A stretch of DNA of 64,000 bases from Batkoa obscura (Eukaryota > Entomophthoromycota > Entomophthoromycetes > Entomophthorales > Batkoaceae). The position numbers and the translations under genes are program-made. The DNA lies in the NCBI GenBank assembly GCA_030770535.1, contig JASVEC010000025.1, forward strand, positions 372,001 to 436,000, read 5' to 3'. Each line of letters begins with the position of its first letter. Position 1 is the stretch's first letter. The notes under the pieces were generated by a model. That model ran no database searches. It was not told where the DNA came from and saw nothing but the letters and a program-made list of their open reading frames with translations. Below are positions 1 to 12,220 of the stretch, one piece after another.

Positions 1-1188
1 TGTTATTATAATCTTCTTCATATAATCCACAATATTCTAAATAGCTTTTTTTATTTTGTTCTTGTTTTTGTTTATTAGTTTGATTTTCTACTTTTGTTTT
101 CTTTACTTTTTTACTGACTGGAGTTGTTACTTTTTCAATTTCTTTTACCTGTTTTTCTTCTACTTCTGGCATTTTAATTTCTACATTAAATTTTTCCGAT
201 AAAAATACAACCAATGGAAATACAGCTTTACGTACTTTAACAGTAATATTGGGTTTCGTTACTCTATTAAAACATCCTTCAATAAACTTTGGTAAATGTT
301 TATTTAAAATTTTCGATTCTAAATTTTCTTCTACTGCACTTATTAACTTATCGAAAACCATTTCATTTACTTTACTTATAACTAATTTATTTTTAGTATG
401 AGATACTAACTCAATAATTGGTAATAATAGTTGATCTAATGGGTAATCATCATTATCTTCATTGAATGGTAATACTTTGACTAACTCATCCCAATAAATA
501 TCAATCACATGATATTGTAATCCAATATTTTTAAAATCTGCTTCAGTATTGAATGGTACAGCTTTATAAATATCAAATACACTTTCAATATAACTATTAT
601 CAAACTCATGCTTTTTGAGTAATTGGAAAGTAACATTAACAAATCGACGTACTAATAAATAATATTTATCAACACTAAAAAAATAAAAATAAAAATAAAA
701 ATATAATAATTAGTATTGTATATTAAATAAATTTTAAAATTACTCTTACCGATGTTTATCTAAATGTGGCCAATCCATTGACATTGTATTCCAAAAACAT
801 TTTAAATTAAGTAAAGCTAAGTTACTAGATAACTCCAATGTTATCTCGGCCATCTTTAAAGAGAAATTTTGTTGGTTGATTGGTTTATCGCATAACCAAA
901 AAGAATAAAATAATCCTCTCCAAATCATCATATATTTCAATTCATCTAAATCATTTTCATTTTCTTTTAAAAAGGAAGATAACTCTGCTAAAGCTGCATC
1001 TCTAATTTCTGGTTCTTTAAAAAATTAATATCTTCCTTTATTTTAAGTGATTATTTATTGTAAAAATTACCAGTAGAAGCCAGTTGCCTATTTACTTTTT
1101 TTATCTTATCAATAATATCTCCACTACTTTTTACTCCCTCTCCGTTGGTTTCCTTCATGGTAACTTTCTTTTCAACACTATCAACCAT
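1..1188 (-). CDS. RRP1: RRP1 / Nop52 ribosomal RNA processing protein, 5' part
   Basis: Partial gene entering from the left edge on the minus strand. Three exons are visible: 1071-1188, 750-1014 and 1-674, with GT-AG introns that keep phase. The protein starts MVDSVEKKV; exon 2 carries the block 'WRGLFYSFWLCDKP' and 'KCFWNTMSMDWPHLDKHR', and exon 3 continues 'VDKYYLLVRRFVNVTF'. These match the Rrp1/NNP-1 (Nop52) family signature, in which WKGLFYCMWMQDKP-like and FWxTMxxxWxxIDxxRLDKFYxL-like blocks are conserved. Family role: nucleolar protein needed for 27S pre-rRNA processing and 60S subunit assembly. The final visible part turns Lys/Gln-rich after 'FPLVVFLSEKFNVEIK', as the basic C-terminal tails of this family do. 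The stop codon lies outside the window. Start chosen as the first ATG in phase; a second Met occurs ten codons later. Confidence 0.88.
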
Positions 1189-2942
1189 CTTTTACAGAAT
1201 AAAAAAGAGAAGATTTAATCATTATTTTTGCATTACAATTTACTTGTTTAAATTGTACTTTCATTGGCTTAAGTCCCATCATCAATTCTTTATTAGCCAA
1301 TTACTGAATATGAAATGAATAATTTATTGGATTTGTAAGAAGTTCCATTGGGTTTGAAAATTTTCGAATTTCGAGGTGCGAGAATTTTGCTAAATGTACA
1401 AGCTAAAACTGATTATTGGCTGATAAATAACATACATTTTTGGTAAATTAGCATAAATTGTAAATTTTCGAATGTTGATTATTGTAAAATTGTAGTTTAT
1501 AAACAATTGATATATAATTTAATATTTTCATCAAGATATTTCTTTCATTTATATACTTTCCTTGTATACTTATCCCTTTTAAAACGCATTTTTTTATTTT
1601 CAATGTTCTCATCATTATTACAAAAGTTAAATGGATTAAATTGTATAAACAATCAGTATTATTTACAACATGAGGTTTAAATGATGTTTCTATTTCGATA
1701 ATAATTAGCATAAAATTTATAATTTAAATGTATTATTGTAAATAAATTAAGTATGCAAATACAATACACTTTTTAAAGCATTTATATATTATACTATCAA
1801 AAATGTTTGAAAGAAGAATAAGATTGTCTAAAAGATTGAATTTTATACGTAGTTTTTACACCATTAATACGTTTTGAGGTGTTTTTAAATTGGATCAAAT
1901 TATACAGTTAATATGTGAGGGTATTTTTTTTGACTTCATTATTTTTTCCATTTTTTAAGCACTATTTGAGCGGAAAGATTGTTAGTAAAATTCTTAAACA
2001 AAAAAGTACATCCCCATATAGCTTATATTATAGAGCTTTTCTAGTGCTCTTTATATATCAGTTTGACTTCAGAAGCTCTAAATAAAGAGTCAGGCATTAA
2101 TAGATTTATACAAAAAATAAATTTAATAAAGATTAATCTAAATTCTCGTCAATTTATTATAGTTTGATAACTTGAATATTTAAACCTTGAAATTTTTATT
2201 ATTAATTTTTCATTTTTTAAATTATTTTATAGTTATAAATATAATAATCATAACTTTTTTATAAATTTTGAAATAATTTTATAAATACGAACTCAACTTG
2301 TCCATAATAATAAAATAAACAGCAATTAAATGATTCTTATATAAAAATTAAATTTATAACTGTAGCTCTTAAATAAACTAGTTTTTAAACTATTATTTTC
2401 TCATGATGCATCAAGTATTCTTTAATCATTTTATTTAACAATTAGCTCCTTAATTATATAAAAATAAGTATTAAAATAGTACTTTAATCTAAATCATTAA
2501 TAAAATGAAGATATTGTGCTTAATTTTTAGCATTATAAAATATAACATATAAAAACAATTCCCAGAAAGATTACTTTATTTTGTTTTCATTTATTCATAT
2601 TTAATAAGTTTTTTTTATATAGTTGATAAATCATATTATAGTTAAAATTTATTCTGATCTATTTTTAATTCAATTGTTTAAAAAAACTTGCTAAATAATT
2701 CTAATTTTAGAAAATACTATATGCATCCCTCTTATTTCTTAAATCAATAGTATAATTATAAACAATGTTTACTCGATCAATAAATAAAACAGTTAAATTG
2801 TAATAAAGTCATACATCATTTTTTATAAATAAAACTTTTATTGAAACATGCATTATGTTATGTTAATAACGTTACTTTCCCAGATTAATAAGATTTTATA
2901 CTCACTTCCTATTAACCTCCCAATTATCTATTCCCGACCTTA
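1189..2942. other. Gene-free AT-rich stretch
   Basis: No ORF here has coding character; the longest (1448-1711, minus, 87 codons) is AT-biased and has no recognisable domain. One miniature element lies at 1914-2016. Nothing else supported. Confidence 0.6.
1914..2016 (+). mobile_element. Miniature TIR element (MITE family A), copy 1
   Basis: About 103 bp. The consensus of the family runs TGGGGGTGTTTTTTTTGG at one end and ends AAAAAAATACATCCCCA, giving imperfect ~17 bp terminal inverted repeats; a central AAGCGCTATTTGAGCGG-like core is shared. Flanked here by ATA/TAT, compatible with a TA target duplication. Plus orientation is defined as the end with the TTGGCTTCATTA-like sub-terminal segment on the left. 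No coding capacity, so non-autonomous. Confidence 0.85.
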
Positions 2943-3290
2943 TTACCCATCTCTATTAAGTATAAACTCTAAATCACCCGGATAGATTGACTTCTCCTCT
3001 CTCTCTTTCTTACTCATACTCTTATCCTCTTCTTCCCGAAAAGATACCTTTTTACCTTTTTTCAAATCCATTTCAGTATATTGCATATATTTACTTGTTT
3101 TGACTTTTTTTCTTGCTTTACAATCTTTAGTCCATTGTTCCATTTTTGTTGGATGGCGTGATTTATAATGATTTCTCAAACTTTGAGTACCTAAATAAGA
3201 GGTCTTACATAAACTACATTGTATTTCGGTGGTGTATAATTTGCGTAAATTAATCATTCCTTGCACTCCTTGATTGTTTTTAACACTCAT
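2943..3290 (-). CDS. Small C2H2 zinc-finger protein
   Basis: Single-exon ORF of 115 codons with an ATG start at 3288-3290. Residues ~24-46 form one C2H2 finger: 'CSLCKTSYLGTQSLRNHYKSRH', read here as Cys-x2-Cys, a 12-residue spacer and His-x4-His. The spacer has the usual hydrophobic/Leu positions. The rest is strongly charged: Lys/Arg-rich after the finger, then Glu/Asp-rich with a short 'SIYPGDLEFILNRDG' end. A single finger with basic flanks is seen in small nucleic-acid-binding proteins, but I do not recognise a named orthologue. The isolated position between gene-free stretches gives no functional context. Composition is clearly less AT-biased than its flanks, which supports a real gene. 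Confidence 0.65.
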   Translation of the reverse strand: MSVKNNQGVQGMINLRKLYTTEIQCSLCKTSYLGTQSLRNHYKSRHPTKMEQWTKDCKARKKVKTSKYMQYTEMDLKKGKKVSFREEEDKSMSKKEREEKSIYPGDLEFILNRDG

Positions 3291-5509
3291 TTTTGAAGGT
3301 TGTTATATGTTAAAAGGGTTAATTTATTTATTAATTTTATTAAATGAATTAAGTTAATTATTTTAAGAAAAGAAAAAAGAGTTTAAGATCAAGTTGAAAG
3401 TTTATGATGCTTGTTGGCTTAGTTTGATTACATTCTTTGTTATCTATAAAAGGAAAAAAATAATATCAAGTTGTTAAATTGACCTGGAATCTATTAATAA
3501 AGCTACAATTAATTTTTATTGACTTTTAAAGAAGATAACACAATGGACTTAAGACGCTTTATCAGTTTACAAAAATAGCTGGAGAGACTAGTTTATGACT
3601 GACTATGTACATTAAGTTTGACTGTTAGAATTTAATTTATGATATTTAATATAATATAAAAAAGTATCAAAACATTGAAAAAATTTAAATTGATATTTTT
3701 ATTTGAAATAGTTATTAAAATAATACTAATTTAAAATTTAATTAATTGAAAGTTAAGCTATTCATAGATTAATTTGTTGTAATCATATTAAATAATTTAT
3801 TATTTTTATTCTAAATAATGATAATAACTAATAACGCGTTATCAATTCAATTCATTGTTAACTGAAATATCTTTATGGAGATATGTTTTTTGTTTAAGAA
3901 TTTTACTGAGATAGCCTTTTCACTCAAATATAGTGCCTAAAAAATGAAAAAAGTGATTAAACTAAAGAAAAACGTCCTCTTATATTTTTTAAATAAGGTA
4001 AAAGTTGAAAGGTATTAATAACGATTATTTTAAATAGATTTAACTCAAAAATAATGTCGAATATTGTTTATAAATAAGTGAATATATGTCATTTGCTTTA
4101 TCTAGTTTATTAATAGTTTTTTATTTCATACACTTTATGCTCTAAATTAACTAAGATAATTAACTTGACTGTAAGTGCTAGTATTATTCAGTTTAAAGTT
4201 AATTATTATATGGGAATATTTTTTTAGCTATTACCCTTTTATATTATTTTAAAATTTAGAAATTAATTAGTCAATGCAACTGTTTAAGTTCAAGCGTGTG
4301 GTCACAAACGATAAATTTTATAATCAATTATTTACTTTATTATGGCAATTTAAGGCTTATTAATTTAATTTTTATTTTAAAATAAACAATTAACTAATAC
4401 ATACTCAAGCTTAAATAACATACTAGTTAATTAATTTTAAATTTAAAAAAATAACAAAAAATAACAATTAGTAAAAACATCTTCACTTATTTTAAGCTTG
4501 AAGGCTAAAATAAAAATTTCTTTTGATTATAAATAGATATTTTTAATACCACTGTGCCTGATAAATTATTGTGTATTAATTAAATTTAACTAATTAACTT
4601 TTTAAAGTTATACTTTAAATTTAAAATAAATCAACAAATAACTAATAACAATGTACTTGTCAGTCCTCTGGTTCATTTATAGGACTCATCCCAGATTATC
4701 TTTTGATAAGGAACCAATCTTACCTTCGTTGAGTTCTATTTTCATTGAATAGAGAATAGTGTAGTTTAGATATTTTAGTTATGCTAAACCTTGTCTTTCC
4801 GGGAGTAGACGTATAAGGTAGACCCTTTTATCTAGGGCTTACCTTCCTTCCCTTTAGCTTGTTTTATTATTATTCATAAATAAAGCACTTGTAAACTTCA
4901 GTCCTTTCAAGAAATTAAAAAACTAATAACAATGTATGGAATATTCTATTTTAGTTCGAAAAAACAATAAAGAATTTAAGACTCTCATAAGAAAATCAGT
5001 ATTTTAAATAGAAAAAAATAAGACATGTTTAGCCTTGATATGAGTTTTACACTTTTGATCAAAACAGTTGTATTATCCTTCCAATAGATGGAAGCATCTT
5101 AATCATCCTCGCCTGTTAAGGCCATTTTTTAGCCTTTTCTAATTGATATAACTTGATTTCTCTTAATTGTTGTAGTTTTGTACTCATCCACTGACATTAT
5201 CTGGGCTATTATCAACTCTTATTTTTAGAAATGTTAGTTATCAGGAAACAAATATAAAGTAATGTTTTATAAAATTATAAAATCAATCAAAGTTTAATTA
5301 TAAAATAAGCATCGAATGTTAAATTTTAATAAGCAAGAAAAATAAATAAACATTATTTTTATGATTCAAAGTGATACTATTCATTTACGTTAATTGCAAA
5401 ATCCAAATATTTATTGCAGTATATGCTTTTCTTTTATTAAGTTTAGTATCAGATGTATTATATTTTTCACTGTATTAGACCATATAAAAAAATTAAAAGT
5501 AAGCAAATA
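3291..5509. other. Gene-free stretch with a GC-elevated island
   Basis: No supported gene. A degraded miniature element lies at 3876-3981. Around 4650-4860 the sequence is visibly less AT-rich (for example 'CTTTCCGGGAGTAGACG' and 'TAGGGCTTACCTTCCTTCCC') but carries no long ORF on either strand; it could be a decayed gene or an unrecognised RNA. Confidence 0.5.
3876..3981 (-). mobile_element. MITE family A, copy 2 (degraded)
   Basis: Recognised by 'TGTTTAAGAATTTTACTGAG', 'CACTCAAATA' and 'AATGAAAAAAGTGATTAAAC' in family order; both termini are mutated. Minus orientation relative to the family consensus. Confidence 0.7.
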
Positions 5510-6035
5510 CCGTTCCAAAAAACTTCAAGATGCCAAAACTTCAAAATGGTAATAAATTAAACATACACATCAAATCTTCATGCGAATTACAACTAAAATT
5601 ACTGAATTCGAATCCTTTTTTATATCCTTTTTAAACAGTGATTTTATATAACTTCGGAGAATCTTCCTATTTCCTTTGGCACAATCGGTTGTAAGTGTAT
5701 AGGAATCCCAATATTCACCCCCAGGACCATACACTTGAATTACCATTTAAGCTTATGAACAACCTTTCAATTCAATTTGATATCCACCTTGAGAGGAAGT
5801 ACCTCTTGGACTTGAACACTCGGTTTGAAGATTCCATGACTGTCATGTAATATAGCATTTACTACCGGCAGTACCTCTAGCTGCATTTCTTATATTGCAT
5901 GAACAAACAGCATTCATATATTGACTTCTGGCTTCAAAAGCACAATTAAACTTCCATCTCTGCGATATTACTGGGGTTGTAAAGACAATGAAATTTAAAA
6001 ATCCTAATAAGAAAAAAGACGATTTCGTTTTGTAA
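5510..6035 (-). pseudogene. Decayed relative of the cysteine-rich secreted protein at 11595-12080
   Basis: The minus strand of this stretch aligns along nearly its whole length with the intact 161-residue cysteine-rich secreted gene at 11595-12080. Shared landmarks include a hydrophobic N-terminal segment followed by an aromatic-rich 'RWKFNCAFEARSQ' counterpart, an SSQGGYQIE block and a 'VYGPGGEYW' counterpart. The TATTTATA promoter motif upstream is also kept (about 6159-6167). The copy is broken in several places and is best read as a fossil paralogue. The pair shows that this family has undergone local duplication and loss. Confidence 0.75.
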
Positions 6036-6040
6036 TAAAT

Positions 6041-8930
6041 CAGGTTGATTGAGAATAAAATAGAATATAATAATCAACAAGCAACTATGTTGACATTTAG
6101 AACTAATATTATATAATTATAAATATTTTTTGATACTTTTTTATCAAAAAAAAGTGGGTTATTTATATTGTCAGATTTTAGTCTAATATAAAATTTATCC
6201 ATACAGTTTAAATCACATTATTTGGTAAAGCCGTACGGTTTGGTATAGTTTATAATTAGATATAGTTTATTTTTAAGAGTTCTTATATAGTTTCAGTTTA
6301 TAGTCTTATGCTTAATTTTAATAAAGAACAATTTTTCCGATGTTAAATTCTTAAGAAAGCTAAATCATGAACAAATTAACAGGCATTCACTATTCAATGT
6401 AGTTGTATTATTGTGGACTTAACAATTGTATAAAATTTTTAGTAAAATATAGTTTTTCCACACTTTTTTTCTTACTCTAATTGTTATTTTTTATTATTTT
6501 TCATTATTTTTAATAAATAAAACAATTAGCTCTAGACAAACAAAAGCTTTTGAAAGAAAGCCAATTTGGACATTAAAAATAGGAAGGTATAAAAGTGTTG
6601 TTAGCATATGATAAAAATGATAACGTAATTAGTGACAATAAAATAAAAACCTTTAATAATTTAATAAATTAAAAAGATCTATTATTTTAACAGACATAAC
6701 AATTACTCAACATTAATAACAATATAATCTTCTTTTGTTATTTCTATCTTTTATAAGGGCTAACCATTGATGTACTATATAGAAGCTCGAATTAAATTGA
6801 TAAAACTTATTGTCAAGATTTAGGTCTAATAAATAAATTACTTTATCCCTGAAAGCGTTTCATTATTTACACTTGATTCAACTTTTAATATTTCGTTATT
6901 TTAGATTTAATAAAGCTCTTGGTCCTGTTCTTATCTCAACAACAAAGATCTATATTATTTAGATCAAATATCTTTTTCATATCTTTCCTAATATTTATTA
7001 TTAAAAATCGAATATTAACTTTTTTTAAATAAGCTTTTAAAGTTTAATATACATTTGTCACAAAATTATTTATTAAAACAATAAGAATCAATGTCATATT
7101 TTTTAACAAAATCTCTACAATAACATGTTATCAAGTAGAACTATTTTGATAGTTCTCCTCATTATAATAAACCTTATTTGAATCTGCATCAAAAATAAAA
7201 GTCTTTCATTATATCTAATTCAAATATTAACTTCTCACTATAATTTAAACAATAAAAAGCCATTTCAAACTCTCTTTTTCTCTTTTTCTCTTTTTCTCTC
7301 TTCGAAACTATTCAGGTGATAGTTGTCCGTTATTTTAGACTTTTTTGAAATTACATTCCTATTATTACTTATAAAATAATCTCTTACTTGAATAAACATT
7401 AGAGGAACATTGAGTACTGCACTTCACAGTTATCAGTTTTTTTGGCTATTACTTTATGTAAACTAGCTCTCTGGATAAGTATTTGTAATTGTTTAATTTA
7501 CAATGACTATAAAATAACTTTTAATTTTTTGAAGAATTAAAGTAACTGAAAATAGTATAAACTTATACAGTAGTCAATATTTGCTTATAGTAATTTTAAC
7601 TTATTAAAAAGACTAATCGTATTTGGTAATAGACCAGAAACCTTGCCCTTATATCAATGTAACAGCACCCCTTTAATTTAATTAAGCTATTAAATATAAA
7701 ATATTATCAACTTAAAACCTAATTATTATTTTATTTAAATGTAATCCATAGAAAGTCTCTGTATTAATTGATATTCAACGTTACTTTTATCTTTTTTGAA
7801 GTTGATAAAACCGTGATAGAAATGGGGTTTCTATTAAATTCTCGTATTTCGAACCACCAGCTATTAAATTTAAACTAACGTAAGCTCATCCTAACTTTTG
7901 AATTGTTTATTTATTTGAAGATAGTTAAGCTGATTTTTATTTGGCAATTTCATTCAAATACTTAAACTTATTAACTTCTATTTATTTTTTAAAATACTTA
8001 CTTACAGCTTGCCATCTAACATGTGTAAAATTGATCATTTATCATGGTAGCGTAATAAATCTATAATTGAAATTAATATTTATTTCAACGATTAATTTCA
8101 TAATTACTTAACTCACAGATTAGTTGATTCAATTTCAAGGTTTTAATTTTTTGATTTTTTCTTGAAATAAAACAAGATTTGAAATTTCGTTTAATGAACA
8201 TGTATTATTTTAGAACTCCCATTAAATACATTGATTGTTAATTGACTTTAAATTATTTATAGTATATTTAAACTTGGTTTTATATTAATATTGAAATAAA
8301 AGAGATATAGCAGTTCAATTCATGTAATTCAGTTCTAACCAAAAACCATACAAAGGCATACTATATCCCCTTTCTTTCCAAGGAGTCATTTATTTTCTAC
8401 TGTTGAATTAGAGATGACATATCTGATTAACCAAATTATTAAAGAATAATTTAATATATAATACATATGAGATCTTGTCAAGCTAACAAGCACCTATCAT
8501 AGCAAAACAAACAGCAGCAAAGGTACAAAATCTGTATATAGAAACTAAAAAAAACAAGTCAAGAACATCTAACCTAATAATTAATAATTAACTAACAATG
8601 CTTAAAAATATTAATAATGAAAGATTAGAGTATTTGAATACAGCAGTAACCAAAAAAAGTATACTAAAGAGCATTTAATCTGATAAATGAAATATTTACA
8701 ATGTTTAAAAAATTAATAATATTATATTAATATTCATTATATAGTATTTTGATATTATAAATAATAATAAAACTTAATAAAATATTAAAATCACAATTAT
8801 AAGTTAGCTTTTAAATTAATTTTTAGCATTTTAATAATTATAATTCTTAAAAAACAACAATTTATATTGAAATTTTTTACAAATTCCTCTTGTTTTTTAG
8901 GTTAAAAATAAAAAATAAATAGTTATGTCT
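6041..8930. other. Gene-free AT-rich stretch
   Basis: No supported gene, RNA gene or miniature element was found. A short pyrimidine microsatellite built on CTTTTT/CTCTTT lies at about 7270-7303. Otherwise the sequence is low-complexity A/T with scattered stops in all frames. Confidence 0.55.
7270..7303. repeat. CTCTTTTT microsatellite
   Basis: Four to five tandem copies of a CTCTTTTT-like 6-8 bp unit, strongly strand-asymmetric in pyrimidines. Short and probably neutral. Confidence 0.6.
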
Positions 8931-9412
8931 TGTGAAGGTTGATACTCAGTGGTTGGAGTTAAAAGCAGTTCTTGGTTGATTAACTTGCCTTGAGTCGAAC
9001 GGTCTTAGTTTATATAATTAAGATAGACTTAACTTAACAGAAATAGTACGTAATAAGCTACGAACTATGTAAAACAAATAAAATAGACAATACTACTGTA
9101 AAATCTGCATAAGATATTGTCAGAAAGACTTAGTGGCCTTATTAACAGTACGATATCGGGGAGCAATTCAGTTAAAAAGCCTCGAGTTAGTATGTTGAAC
9201 AATCTCTTTCATACTCCAACTGGGTGGCTATATATAAGGAACATTATAACAGTTATTCCTTATTATAGTTGCCAAGTATGGACATCAAAACGTGGACAAT
9301 AAGTTCTTCGTGATCAGGTGGTAGCAATTCTCACAGCAAATCTATATAAGGAACTTTGGATCGATTATCATATTATAATCAATCCTAGGACTAATAAAGC
9401 AATATTTCACAG
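8931..9412 (+). mobile_element. Repeat family B (tRNA-headed, SINE-like), single copy
   Basis: About 480 bp, homologous along its length to 14763-15246 (plus) and to 15706-16247 (minus), from which it differs at several percent of positions. It begins 'TGTGAAGGTTGATACTCAG' and ends near 'AAAGCAATATTTCACAG'. The head contains 'TACTCAGTGGTTGGAG', resembling the D-arm/A-box of tRNA genes (TAGCTCAGTGG-like), and 'GAGTCGAACGG' some 50 bp later, loosely B-box-like (GGTTCGANTCC). This suggests a pol III-transcribed SINE; that is inference. The ORF inside (9117-9302) is not conserved as coding in the other copies. Confidence 0.6.
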
Positions 9413-10035
9413 TCTATAATTTATTTACTTGATTATTGTTTCATTAATTAGAATTTGTTTTTTTTAAATTTCAACTGTTATAGTTTCTTTTTTTTTCATT
9501 TAAAAATAATTATAAAAACTTGAATAGGTATAATATTTCAATTTATCTTTCACAATAAATAAAATTAAAAGTTTAACTTTAGATTTAAATTTACTCATAT
9601 TAAAAAAACCTTTTCTTAGTCTTAACTTGAAGGTTAATAAAGTACATATTTTATATGGCAGTAATTAAAACTAAAAAATTTAACATCACATTAAAAATGC
9701 TCTAGATCCTTTTTATTCGATGTGATGATTTGTTTTAAAATAAAACTAGTGTACTAGTATATTTTATAATTAAATGGACTTTACCTTTTTTAAAATTGGT
9801 ATTAATTCTATAAAACGCTTAAAAAAGATCAATACAAAAGTTAACTAGTGGATCATATTATTTGGCATATTTCACATGTAATTGTATAAAAGTATCATAT
9901 TGAACCACGATATATGTATCTCTCGAGTGCGATATAGTTAAACTGGGTGAAAACAAAACCATTTTTTGGCCAAATTTCAGATAGTATAAATAAAATATCA
10001 CTTTCTCGAGATATTATATATACCTTTTGTAGTTA
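9413..10035. other. Intergenic, upstream of the lipase pseudogene
   Basis: No gene. Contains a TATAAATA box at 9985-9992 placed 44 bp before the lipase start codon, the same motif seen before the other secreted-protein genes in this window. Confidence 0.55.
9985..9992 (+). promoter_or_regulatory. TATA box (TATAAATA) of the lipase pseudogene
   Basis: Exact TATAAATA, 44 bp upstream of the ATG at 10036. The same octamer or close forms precede the secreted-protein genes at 12080, 51228, 56816, 58175, 60464 and 62746. Confidence 0.5.
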
Positions 10036-10933
10036 ATGGTTTCAATAAAAAACGTAGTTTTACTAAGTTTAGCTTTTGGTGTTAGCTTCTACAACTCACA
10101 AAGTCCTAATATTGTTGAAAGCATCAATCGAAATTAACCAGCCAAGAAGAATGTTCTTTACTCCATCTTAGTTGGCAAAGAGTCTACTACTAGATAATAG
10201 TGGTGTGAATCATTAGATTTTCCGTCATTAGAGAAATGCTTTCCAAGTAAATAATTAGCTAGGCCATATACTTTTACTTCAGGTACTATTGAAAGCTTTC
10301 CTTTAAATTATAAACACTCAACAATTGCCCTTTATCCTAAAGTTTTAGCTTGTAATAATTTTATCTATTCTAAAACGTTTTCATATGATTTATTTATTAA
10401 AGATGAACCAAAAAATCTTTATGCGGTAACTGGAGCTGATCTAGCTATTAAAATAGCATTGATTTCATATCGTGGAATTATCACTCTAGAAAACTGGATA
10501 ACTGATTTTGATTGTGAGCTCATTCAATATCCTGGTGCCAAAGGAAACGCTTTAGTCTATACAGGATTTTATAAAACAACTATTGCATTGGAAAAACTTG
10601 AAAAATCAATTCTCCCCTAATCCAAAGTGTAAGGATTACAAATTTCTAATTATCAGTATTTCTTTGGGTATTACTTTAAAATGGAAAGAATTTTTACAAG
10701 GAAATAATTTAAACAACCAAATTGAGGTATTTGGATACTCAAATATAAGAGTAGATAATGAAGGTTTTCCACAACACATTACTGAGGCCAAATGTTCATA
10801 TACTTGTCACTCCAACTTAAATGACATTGTAACCCGTTTCTCATCAAGAAGCTTTAGTTACGTTCAAAGAGCAGCTAAAATTTATGAGCTTAAATTGTCT
10901 TTTGGGAAAATAGGATTTGTTTATTGTGGTTAG
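10036..10933 (+). pseudogene. Class 3 (Rhizomucor-type) secreted lipase, pseudogene
   Basis: Reads as a secreted lipase: a signal peptide beginning MVSIKNVVLLSLAFGVSF, then a clear lipase class 3 segment. That segment includes 'YRGIITLENWITDFD' (family: FRGTxSxxDWxTDL), 'IQYPGAKGNALVYTGFYK' (family: VHxGFYxAY) and, further on, 'NDIVTRFSSRSFSYVQ' (family: NDIVPRLPP...GF.H, region of the catalytic Asp/His). The expected nucleophile elbow GHSLGG is represented by 'ISISLGIT', so the serine and the following LG are kept but the flanking Gly and His are lost. Several in-frame stops lie in the first third, and the frame changes near 10600. Family members are extracellular triacylglycerol lipases. 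A dead gene with a preserved TATA box. Confidence 0.82.
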
Positions 10934-11594
10934 TCTTATATAGAGATTCTAACTGTGTACAAAGTCAGTAGAATCCTTATAGTGTTGCTCACCATACGCC
11001 TATGCTTAATAGATTTTTACTAACATCTTTTTGTTAAATTTAATAAACTAAACTAGATATATTTCATATTTTTTACTCTAACTATCTTTATAACGTGTTT
11101 TCTTAACATTATGAATGAACGGTTTAATACAGCTTTAATCTAAATGCTCCAACTATAAAATTATAATATGTGTTATATTTATATAACGTACTTAGTTATA
11201 GTGACAGATAAAAACGAATCTATTTTCGTTATTTTTCAGTCTATTTTGTTGACATTTAACAAAGTATATGTTAAAAAGTTGACAATATAAGTCCACTTTT
11301 GCTCGTCATAATAGAATTACTTTGCGTTGAGTTTTATAAAGTAGAGTAGATTAAAAAATTAGCTTTATAACCTAATATAATTCTATATATTTTAATCGAT
11401 TATAAAACCAAAGATATTATACCTATATGATGTGCTTTTATTTTACTATGCTCAATATTTAATTTTTTTATCTTGCCTTATTGTCAACAAAGCAAGTTCT
11501 ATTATAATTGAACCCTCATTAAAAATAAAATAAATACAAATTTTAAAGCATAAACAGCTTTCAAAATAAAAATCTTAAAGAAATGATAAATTTA
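10934..11594. other. Intergenic
   Basis: AT-rich, no gene, repeat or element recognised between the lipase pseudogene and the cysteine-rich secreted gene. Confidence 0.5.
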
Positions 11595-12080
11595 TTAACC
11601 TGTCACGTCAAACTCTTGATTAACGTTACAACTATTGTTGGAGAATTCAATAGCAGCTTCCCCATCATGTGGAGCCTTATCCCTCAAATATCCTATAAGC
11701 TTTTTAAAGCCTCTTCTCTTATTTTCTTTGTAGCATTCTGTTCTAAATTCATGAGAGCTCCATTCTTCTCCGTTAGGACCATATATTTGAACGTCCATTT
11801 TAGCCTGATTACAGAACTTCATTTCAATTTGATATCCCCCTTGAGAAGAAGTTGCTCTTGAACCCGAGCATTCATTTTGAAGATTCCAAGGCGCTCGTGG
11901 AATATCGCAACTTGAAGTAGCAGTACCTCCTTCTGCACTTCTTATATAACATGAGCAATGAGCATCCATGGTTTGAACTCTGGTTTCAAAATAACAATTA
12001 GCAAACCATCTTCTCGACATTACTGTATCAGTAAAAATAACTAAATTCAAAAATCCCAGTGCAAAAAACGACAATTTCAT
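11595..12080 (-). CDS. Small cysteine-rich secreted protein
   Basis: Single-exon gene of 161 residues, ATG at 12078-12080. The first ~22 residues (MKLSFFALGFLNLVIFTDTVMS) form a signal peptide. The mature part has eight cysteines, an even number compatible with four disulfides, and a 'SSQGGYQIEMKFCNQAKMDVQIYG' core rich in beta-forming residues, written here only as a landmark. A decayed paralogue at 5510-6035 preserves most of the same landmarks. A TATAAATA box lies about 130 bp upstream. I do not recognise the family; size, secretion signal and cysteines are those of many small fungal secreted proteins, but no function can be assigned. Confidence 0.75.
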   Translation of the reverse strand: MKLSFFALGFLNLVIFTDTVMSRRWFANCYFETRVQTMDAHCSCYIRSAEGGTATSSCDIPRAPWNLQNECSGSRATSSQGGYQIEMKFCNQAKMDVQIYGPNGEEWSSHEFRTECYKENKRRGFKKLIGYLRDKAPHDGEAAIEFSNNSCNVNQEFDVTG

Positions 12081-12212
12081 TATATAACTGAGTAACCTAA
12101 TGTGTATAGTAAAGTAGAATAGATAAATAACAGCTAAATATACTAGTAATAAGAATTAATACTGTATATGTAAAAATTTATTTAGTACTTTATTTTACAA
12201 GGAAAATGGGAG

Positions 12213-12220
12213 TATTTATA
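12213..12220 (-). promoter_or_regulatory. TATA box (TATAAATA) of the cysteine-rich secreted gene
   Basis: TATAAATA on the minus strand, about 130 bp upstream of the ATG at 12080; the equivalent position is kept in the decayed paralogue near 6160. Confidence 0.4.

Noticed and set aside
1448-1711. 87-codon minus-strand ORF
   Set aside because: Composition follows the surrounding AT-rich DNA and nothing in the translation is recognisable.
9117-9302. 61-codon ORF inside repeat family B
   Set aside because: The other two family B copies do not keep this frame open, so it is not a conserved coding region.
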